A stretch of 64,000 bases of DNA from Streptomyces sp. NRRL F-6131. GTDB lineage: Bacteria > Actinomycetota > Actinomycetes > Streptomycetales > Streptomycetaceae. Positions 17,207 to 25,300 of the stretch are shown one piece after another. The notes beneath the pieces were generated by a model. It did no database searches, was not told the DNA's origin, and was given only the letters and a program-made list of their open reading frames with translations. A program made the translations under genes and the position numbers. The stretch lies in assembly GCA_000719695.1 (NCBI GenBank), contig JOHN01000038.1:1-64000 (forward strand), read 5' to 3'. Position 1 is the stretch's first letter; every line of letters starts with the position of its first letter.

Positions 17207-18159
17207 CCTTCCTCGGCATGCCGGGCGCCGGCCCCGCACCCACGCCCTCGCCCACGCCCTCGACCACCGCTGCGCCCACGCCCCCACCGGCCCCCGCGCC
17301 CGGGCCGCTCGACCTCAGCCTGCTCTACCGGGGCCCGCTGGCCTCCTGCGACTACGACTGTCCCTACTGCCCGTTCGCCAAGCGCCGCGACACGCCGGAG
17401 CAACTCCGGGCCGACCGGGCCGCGTTGGAACGGTTCACCGGCTGGGTGGCCGGCCGCGGCGGTACCGGCGACACCCTCTCGGTGCTGTTCACGCCCTGGG
17501 GCGAGGGGCTGGTCCGGTCCTGGTACCGGCGGGCCATGGTCGGGTTGAGCCGGCTGCCGCACGTGCGCCGGGTCGCGATCCAGACCAACCTCAGCTGCCG
17601 CACCGGCTGGCTGGCCGAGGCGGACCTCGACACCCTCGCGCTCTGGGTGACCTACCACCCCGGCCAGATCGACCACGACCGCTTCCTCGCCAAGGCCCGC
17701 GAACTCGACGCCCTGGGCGTGCGGTACAGCATCGGCGTGGTCGGGCAGCCGGAGCACCTGGCGGCGGCCCGACGGCTGCGCGCCGAACTGTCCCCGGCCG
17801 TCTACCTGTGGATCAACGCCGCCGAGGGCCGCACGTACACCGATGCCGAGGCGGCCGCCTGGGCCGCCCTCGATCCGCACTTCGGCTACAGCCGGCACGC
17901 CCACCCCAGCGCGGGCCGGGCCTGTCGCACGGGCGAGTCGGTGCTGTCGGTGGACGGCGACGGCACGGTCCGCCGCTGCCACTTCGTGCGCGAGGAACTC
18001 GGCAACCTCTACGACGGCTCCTACCGGGCGCGCCTCGGCCGGCGGGCCTGCCCGCTGCCGGTCTGCGACTGCCACATCGGCTACGTGCACCTGGAGACCC
18101 TGCCGCTGTACGACGTCTTCGCGGGCGGTGTGCTGGAGCGGATCCCGCACGCCCGGTGA
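17203..18159 (+). CDS. STM4011 family radical SAM protein with auxiliary cysteine cluster
   Basis: A 318-residue radical SAM protein. After a Pro-rich 35-residue leader comes the CxxxCxxC motif CDYDCPYC (about residues 49-56). The C-terminal part has a further cysteine set, GRACRTGES, RRCHFVREELGNLYDG and CPLPVCDC, resembling a SPASM/twitch auxiliary Fe-S domain, which in other families marks peptide- or protein-modifying enzymes. It is the last gene of the coupled operon (ATGA overlap with STM4012). The product of the system is not known. Confidence 0.88.
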   Translation: MTFLGMPGAGPAPTPSPTPSTTAAPTPPPAPAPGPLDLSLLYRGPLASCDYDCPYCPFAKRRDTPEQLRADRAALERFTGWVAGRGGTGDTLSVLFTPWGEGLVRSWYRRAMVGLSRLPHVRRVAIQTNLSCRTGWLAEADLDTLALWVTYHPGQIDHDRFLAKARELDALGVRYSIGVVGQPEHLAAARRLRAELSPAVYLWINAAEGRTYTDAEAAAWAALDPHFGYSRHAHPSAGRACRTGESVLSVDGDGTVRRCHFVREELGNLYDGSYRARLGRRACPLPVCDCHIGYVHLETLPLYDVFAGGVLERIPHAR

Positions 18160-18261
18160 CGCCGTCGGCACCCTGCGACGCGCCGCCGGATCCGGGCCCC
18201 TCCGGCCTGGCAGGGTCCCGGTCGGCGTACCTAGGCTGGAGGGGAGGAGGAGGCGATCAGC

Positions 18262-18645
18262 ATGCTTGGAGACGCACCCCTGGTGGCGATCATTCCCGCC
18301 GCCGACCTGGCCCGGGCGAAGGCTTTCTACACCGACACCCTCGGCCTCAAGCTCACGGACGCCGGCCCGGAGGGCGATCTGACCTTCGAGTGCGGTGGCA
18401 CCGAGTTCGGCATCTACGAGACACCCAGCGGCGGCCAGGCCGCCCACACCCTGGCCAGCTTCAAGGTCCCCGACCTCGACTCGGAGATGGCGGAGCTGCG
18501 CGCCAAGGGCATCGTGTTCGAGGAGTACGACATGCCCGGCCTGAAGACGGTCAACGGCGTGGTCGAGGCCGAGGGCATGCGTGCGGCCTGGTTCAAGGAC
18601 AGCGAGGGCAACATCCTCTGCCTGAACGAGCGGAGCGGCGGCTGA
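18262..18645 (+). CDS. VOC-family (glyoxalase/dioxygenase superfamily) protein
   Basis: A 127-residue single-unit vicinal-oxygen-chelate protein: IIPAADLARAKAFYTDTLGL at the start and AAWFKDSEGNILCLNE at the end, with FECGGTEFGIYET between. Such proteins dimerise to form a metal site and include resistance proteins, isomerases and dioxygenases; the substrate cannot be assigned. GGAGGAGG lies just upstream of the ATG. A degenerate tandem repeat (GGCTGACACGG units, about 18637-18700) follows the stop. Confidence 0.8.
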   Translation: MLGDAPLVAIIPAADLARAKAFYTDTLGLKLTDAGPEGDLTFECGGTEFGIYETPSGGQAAHTLASFKVPDLDSEMAELRAKGIVFEEYDMPGLKTVNGVVEAEGMRAAWFKDSEGNILCLNERSGG

Positions 18646-18726
18646 CACGGAGGCTGACACGGGGGCGGACACAGGGGCTGACGCACAGCCCGCCGACGGA
18701 CCGGAGCACAGCGACAGCCGGAGTGC

Positions 18727-19182
18727 TCAGGCGCCGGCCGCGGCCTCCCGCAGCCGACGGATCTCCGGATTGCGGCGCAGCTCGGGGAACCGCTCGCACA
18801 GGCCCCGGACCACCTCGCCGAGGAAGGTCCGGGCGGACTCGGTGAACTCGGCGTACTCCACGGTGCCCCGGCCGTCGCGCTCACGGCGGATCCGGACGGT
18901 GTCGCCGCGCCGTTCGAAGTGGTACTCACCGGCGCCGCCGACCGCCGAGTACCGGGCGCGCCGGGCCCCGGCCAGCTCCCGGGCGGCGGTGAACAGGCCG
19001 AGCGCGAGGTCCAGCACCGGTCCGGGGCCGCTGAAGTCGGCGCCCTCGATCCGGAAGGTGCAGGGGCCCCGGAAGGCCTCGTAGGTGAGGTCGTAGAGGT
19101 CCGCGGTGGCGAAGTCCATGGTGCCGCGCGGCCCACGGTCGGCGCCGCCGGTGTCGGCGGCGGAGAAGGACAGTTCCATCAT
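18727..19182 (-). CDS. Hypothetical protein, possible immunity protein of the RHS toxin
   Basis: A 151-residue cytoplasmic protein (about 50% charged or small residues) with FATADLYDLTYEAFRG, FRIEGADFSGPGPVLDLALGLF and a C-terminal helix EFTESARTFLGEVVRGLCERFPELRRN. I do not recognise a named family with certainty. It is the first gene downstream of the RHS toxin on the same strand, 176 bp away, which is the usual place for an immunity gene; however a strong hairpin and tandem repeats separate them. Two adjacent ATGs (19182 and 19179) are possible starts; the ribosome-binding site is weak. Confidence 0.6.
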   Translation of the reverse strand: MMELSFSAADTGGADRGPRGTMDFATADLYDLTYEAFRGPCTFRIEGADFSGPGPVLDLALGLFTAARELAGARRARYSAVGGAGEYHFERRGDTVRIRRERDGRGTVEYAEFTESARTFLGEVVRGLCERFPELRRNPEIRRLREAAAGA

Positions 19183-19263
19183 GATGCTCGCATTGTCGCA
19201 GGTCACCGCTGCGGCCCGGTGCGGATCAGCGAGGGCCGGCGGTGACGGAAGGGTGGAGCGGCG

Positions 19264-19299
19264 GATCGCCGGGGGCTGACGGCGCAGCCCCCGGCGATC
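19264..19299. terminator. Perfect 15-bp hairpin downstream of the RHS gene
   Basis: GATCGCCGGGGGCTG (19264-19278) and CAGCCCCCGGCGATC (19285-19299) form a mismatch-free stem around the 6-nt loop ACGGCG. It lies 60 bp past the RHS stop and is probably its terminator. Confidence 0.75.
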
Positions 19300-19300
19300 G

Positions 19301-19346
19301 GTCAACACGTCAACACGTCAACACGTCAACACATCAACAGGTCAAC
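19301..19346. repeat. Tandem 8-bp repeat (GTCAACAC)
   Basis: Four exact GTCAACAC units (19301-19332), then ATCAACAG and a partial GTCAAC, directly between the hairpin at 19264-19299 and the RHS stop codon at 19359. Function unknown; it may be slippage-derived or a protein-binding array. Confidence 0.9.
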
Positions 19347-19358
19347 GGGGCGACGCCG

Positions 19359-22300
19359 TTAATACGGGTGGGCCGTCCGGGCCGTCCTCCTGCCCTTGTG
19401 GTTCTTCACGACCACCCGGACCCGGGTGGTGTGCCGGCCGTTGCCGTCCCGGCCGACGATCCGACCGAAGTCGTGCTCGTAGATCCGGCCGTCACGGCCA
19501 CCGGTGTTGGGCCGGCTCTTGCCCTTCTTGATGGTGGTGTGGATCAGGTACTTGACCTCGCGCGTGTTGCGCGAGCGGAACCGGCTCTTGCCCGCCACCC
19601 GGGTCTTGGCGCCGTGCCCGCCCAGGATGTGCGGCAGGTCGATGCGGCACGCGTTCTTGTTGTGCGCGACGACCCAGTCGTCACCGACCCGGACGCTGTA
19701 GGTGTGCTGGTCACCGACGGTGAGGTTGACGACCAGCTGGTCGGCGACCTCGCCGAGGTCGGTCACCCGGGTGACCGGGACCTCGGTGCCGGCCGGCGTC
19801 ACCAGGGAGTCGCCGACGCGCACCTGCGCGGCGTCGGTCCAGCCCTTGCCGCTCACCCAGACCGGGTGCTCGGCGGTGACCCGCAGCGCGTCCGCGTCCG
19901 GGGCCTGCGAGGCGTCCGGGGCGTCCGGGGCGTGCGACGTGACGGCGGCGCCGTTCACGGTGTCGATGTCGACGAGGTGCTTGGTGCCGTAGCCGTAGAT
20001 CACCGACAGCACCGGCTCCGGCCGGGTCTGCCCGGTCGCGGGGTCCGTGGAGAGCACCAGGTCGCCGACCTGGACCTCACCGATCGGCAGCTGCCCGCCG
20101 TCGGCCATCAGCACCGGGGTGCTCGGGTCGAAGGAGTTGCAGCCGGTCCGGCGGAACACCGAACGGACCCGGGAGGCGACCCGGCGCACCCGCGCCGCGC
20201 CGCGGGAGTAGCGGGCGGCCGCGAAGCCGGCCCGTACCGCCGTGTTGGCGCCGACCAGGCCGGCCGCCGCGGTGATGCTCATCTCCGCGGCCTTGCGCCA
20301 GTTGCCGGTCGCCGCGTACGAGACGGCGGAGACGGCGGCCGCGGCGGAACCGATCGGGCCCGGGATGTAGGAGGCCACCTCGGCGACCTTCGCCACCACG
20401 GTCACGGTCTTCTTCAGCCACTTGGGCATGCCCCAGTGGCCGTCGAGGTCGGTGCAGTTGATCGGGTCGCCGGTGCAGTAGTCGTAGGCGCCGGCGTTGC
20501 CGCCCGGCTCCGGGTCGACCTGCAGGAAGCGGCCGAGGGCCGGGCTGTAGAGGCGGGCACCCATGAGGATGTCGCCGTCCTGGGCCTCGGCGGAGCGCTG
20601 CTTGCCGCCGAGCCAGCCGAACCGCGCCGCGGCCTGGCCGTCCTGCGGTATGCCGAACTCGTCGAAGTCCAGCACCACCGGCTTGGTGAGCGCCGGGTCG
20701 GTGGTGAGCACGACCGACCCGAACAGGTCGGTGAGCTGCAGCTGGACGTCACCGGTCTTGGTGGTGGTGGCCACCAGGTCGGTGTCCGGGCCCGAGACGT
20801 TGCGGGTCAGCGTGCCCTGCGTGGTGTCCTCGACGGTCCAGCGGACCTCGTCGGAGTCGTCACCGTAGTGGTTGAGCTTCGACGTGGCGTTGGCCCAGGA
20901 GCCGTCGGCCTGCTTCTTGGCGGTGGTGAACGCGGTGAGGCGGTGGGCGGCGTCCTGGGCCCACTGCTGCTTGGTGTCCCCCTTCTCCTGGGCGGCGACC
21001 TTGTCGTTGGCCCAGTAGGTGTTGGTGGCGCCGGTGGCGGTCTTCACGGTGCGACCGAAGGCGTCGTAGGCGAAGCCCGGGTCGGTGAGCCGGTCGGCGC
21101 TGTCGTAGGTGTGGTTCTCGGCGACGGCCCCGGTGGTGCCGCAGGTGCCGTCGAGGGCCGAGGGCAGGGTGGTCTTCGAGAGCCGGTTGGAGTGGGTGTC
21201 GAAGGCGTACTGCCGGGTGACGCAGCCGGTCGTGGTGGTCGACTGCTGGGCCTTCACCAGTCGGCCGAGCCGGTCGTACTGGTAGGTGCGGGTGGCGGTG
21301 GAGCTGGTGTCCTTGGCCACCTGGCCCTGGGTGGAGACGTCGCTGGTCTGGGCCCAGACCACGGCGTTGTCGCCGGTGCGGGTGTAGGTGCGGCCGGTGG
21401 CCTCGCCGACGGCGTTGAAGGTGTCCCTGCGGACGATGCCGCCGGGGTAGGTCTGTTCGACCAGCTGGCCGTCCGGACCGTAGGCGGCGGTGAACTCACC
21501 GGCGACGCTGTCGTTGATCGAGGTGACCAGGCCGCGCGGCTCCTTGGCGCGGTCGTAGGTGTACGTGGTGGACCCGGTCGGGTCGGAGACCTTGACCGGC
21601 TTGCCGAACTTGTCGAACTCCGTGGTGGTGGTGCCGCCGTCGGCGTCCGTGTAGGAGATCAGCCGGCCGAGGGCGTCCATCACCCGGGTCAGGGACTTGC
21701 CGTCGGCCGTGGTCCGCACCGCGTCGCCCGTGACCGGGTCGTACTCGGTGGTGACCTTCGGCATGGCCTGGCCGTCGTCCGAGGTGATCTCGGTGGAGGT
21801 GATCCGGTCGGCGCCGTCGTAGCCGACGACGGTCTTCCGGGACTTGCCCGCGTTCGTCTCGGTGGTCTCCTCGGGCTCGCCGAACGGCGAGTAGCGGGTG
21901 ACCCGCTTGACCGGCAGGGTGGTCGGCATCCGGGTGCCGTCGGCCCCGGTGATCGCACCGCCGGGCAGCGTGGCGCACGGGCTGCCGGCCCACTCGGGGC
22001 GGTTGGCGCACAGGGCGTCGTCGGGGTTGGCGCCGGCGGTGTAGAACACCGACTTCACCGTCCCGGCGTCGGTGCCGTCGGAGCCCGGCTTGCGGGACTC
22101 CACGGCGCGGCCGGCCGCGTCGTACTTGACGGTCGCGGTCGGCTTGGCGCCGAGCGCGTCGGTGGTCACCGAGGTGGCCGCGCGCAGCGTCCAGCCGGGG
22201 GTGCCGCCGATCGGCGCGTCGTAGCCGTGCTTGGTGACCCGCAGCTCCACGTCGTCGGCGTAGCCGTCGATCCGGGCGCCGTCGGTGGCGGTGGTGACCA

Positions 22301-25300
22301 GGTGGTAGGCCTTGCCGTCGGGCCGGCCCTCGTCGTAGGTGTTGGTGTTGTGGTCCCGCGCGACGACCGGCGTGCCGGCGGCGAGCGTGGGGTTGAGGGT
22401 GGTCTTGGTCAGGGTGACCCGGTCGAGGCCGACCTGGTAGTAGGGCGCGATCGCGGCCGGGTTCCGGCCGGTCACGGTGAGCCGCAGCTCGTGGTCGCCG
22501 CGCGCCAGGCGGGCGGTGGTGCCCGCGGTGAACGGGGTGCTGGTGACGGTCGGGTTGTAGGCGTCGAAGGCCGTGCCGACGTTCTGGCCGTCGACCGACA
22601 GCTGGACGACGCCGTAGTCGGCCGCCTTGGTCAGCAGCGCGGAGAGCTGGTACTCGCCCTCCTCCGGCACGGAGATCCGGAAGGAGGCGTTGTCGCCGAC
22701 CTCGTTGGCGTTCAGCATCACCTGGCCGCCGCCGGACCAGCCGGCGCCGGCGCAGCACTGGGCGAGGGTCTGCACCCGCACCGGGTCGGTCGCCCCCAGC
22801 TGGACCAGGCTCTCGCCCTCGGCGGTGGCCGTCGCGGGCGTGCTCTGGCCGTTGACCTGCTCGGCGAGCGAGGCGCGGTAGACCGGGCCGAGCGTCTCCG
22901 TCACGTCCAGGCCGTCGGGCGTGTACGTGGTGCGGGAGTCGAGCAACCGGGCCCGGGACGCGGAGTCGGCGGGCAGGTTCAGCTCGGCCGCGAGGCGTTC
23001 GGTCTCCGGGTGGGTGCCGAGCGCGATGGAGCGGTTGGTGGCCTCCAGGGAGCGGACGGCGTGGCCGTAGCGGTCGTACTCGGTGGTGTCGATGTCCCCG
23101 CCGGGGGTGGTCGACGGGGTGGCCGTGTTGACCTCGTTGCCGGAGGCGTTGAGGTAGTGGACGATGGCCGGCCGGTATCCGTCCGGGCCGGGCTTGGCCG
23201 CGGTGGCGGTGCCGGTGCCCGGCTGGTCCTCGGGGCCGAAGACGGCGGTGGCGTCGGTGGGGGCGTCGGTCTGCGCCCACTTGGCGACGTCGGCGCCGGC
23301 CAGGTCGTAGGGTCCGCCCGCGCCGCGGGTGAGCGGCACGTCGTAGACGACGCTGGTCGCGGTCTCGCCGTCGAGCTGGTCCTTGCTGCCCTGGGCCAGG
23401 GCGGCGCGGCGCACCTTCAGCAGGCGGCCCGGGTCCTGGTCGGCCGCGGCGGTGCCGTAGTCGAGGTTCCAGGGCAGGTCGCCGGCGGGGGTGATCCGGG
23501 TGACCCGGCCCGCGTCGTCGTAGCCGTAGGTGGTCTTCAGCGGCTGGGCCAGGCGGGGGTCCCACACCTGGATGAGGCGGCCGCGCTCGTCGTAGGCGTA
23601 GCGGGCGACCTCGACGGCCTCCTGCTTGGCGGTGACCGGGTTCCACGACCAGACCTTGACGGCCCGGATCCGGTCGGTGAAGTCACCGGGGGTGCCGGGG
23701 GTCGCGGTGGTGGCGGTCGCGTAGTCGTAGTCGGTGACCTCGCAGCCGCGCGGCAGCGGGTCGACGGTGCAGCCGTTGGCGTCGTCGACGTCGGGCTCGA
23801 CCGGGGCGATCACGCGCTTGACGAGCGAGCGCCGGTCGGTGGAGTCGTAGACGTAGCGGGCGGTGGACGCGGTGTCGGGGCCGGTGGACGACTGGACGCT
23901 GTAGACGTCCGAGCCGGCCTGGCGGGCGAACACCGTGACGGAGCCGTCCAGCTCGGACAGGGTGTAGGTGTCTCCGGTGGCCTTGAGGACGAGGTGCTCG
24001 GCGCCCGGCTCGGGGTAGAGCGTGCCGTCCTGGGCCCGGGCGAAGGTTAGCGAGGTGTCGTCGACGCCCTTGAGGACGCCGGCGTCGGGGCTCGGGAAGG
24101 AGAGCGACACGTAGTCGGCGGACTCGCCGAGCGCCCCGCCGGCCCACTGCGGGCCGAACGGCGCGACCAGCTCGCGCACCGACATGTTGTCGAAGTAGAC
24201 CGGCTTGTCGGCGTTGTCCGAGTGCCCGTTGTAGAGCCGGACCTGCGCCTCGGTGGCGTCGGCGGCGAGCGTGACGTCGGTGGTCAGCTCGGCCCAGGCG
24301 TCGGTGTACGGCGCCTTGCGGGAGACGGTCGTGGTCAGTGCCCCGGACTTGCCGTGGACGACCACGATCCGCATGCCGCGGTCGTCCAGGCCGGCGGTGA
24401 GGCCGGTCGTGGACGGCACGTAGACCCAGGCCTTGATCCGGTAGGTCCGGCCGGGCTTCATGCCCAGCTGGAGGCCGCCGGCGGCGCCGAGCAGCGCGTA
24501 GGTGTCGCCGTTCTTGACGCCGTCCGGCAGGACCTTGAGCGAGTCGGTGGAGTCGCCCTGGCCGCGGTCGGTGACCCGCAGGGCGGTGCCCGGGGTGGCG
24601 ACGAAGCCGGTGGTGTCGGTGGAGACCTGCTGCTGGTTGGCCGTCAGCCGCTCGCCCTGCTCCTGCCAGCCGCGGGTGGTGCCGCGCGAGGAGGAGGAGC
24701 GCGTGGTGGTCATGCCGAACTCGTCGGTGTCGGTGACGTCCACCGAGTAGTCACCGGTGAGCAGGTTGACCGAGCCGGGGCCGATCTCGGTGCCGGTGGC
24801 ACCGTCGGCGTTGGCGTCGGCGGTGAAGGTGGACCAGGCCGTCGGGTAGGCGGCGTCGGTGTCCTTGTCGGTGTAGAGCAGCGCGCGGACCTGCACCACG
24901 CCGCCGATCCGGCCGAGCGACTCCAGCACCGACCAGTTGGCGTGGGTGCCGAGCTCGGCGAGGCGCGGCCGGGTGCCGGTGACCGGCGTGTTGTCGGCCT
25001 TGGTGAGGTGCGCCGCGGGGATGTCGTACTCGGTGGCGCCGGGGCCGCGGCGGTACTGCCAGGTGACCCGGGTGAACTGGGTCTGGGCGTCGACCGCGAG
25101 CTTGACGCGCTTGGCGGTCTCCGAGCCGTCGACCGGGGAGCTGACGCCGGCCTTGCCGACCCGGAAGGTGTAGGCGGCCGGGTCGGAGAGGTTGTCCGCC
25201 CGGTCCTTGGTCTGCACCTTGAGGGTGTGGGTGCCGTCGGTCGGCGGGGTGATCGACGCGGTGGTCGCGCCGGTCGCGTCGACCGTCACCGGGGCCTTGC

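Noticed and set aside
19242..24050. Plus-strand frame of about 1,600 codons opposite the RHS toxin
   Set aside because: Repetitive GGVGDQ-type antisense translation with no domain; the RHS frame shows signal, YD repeats and Hint domain.
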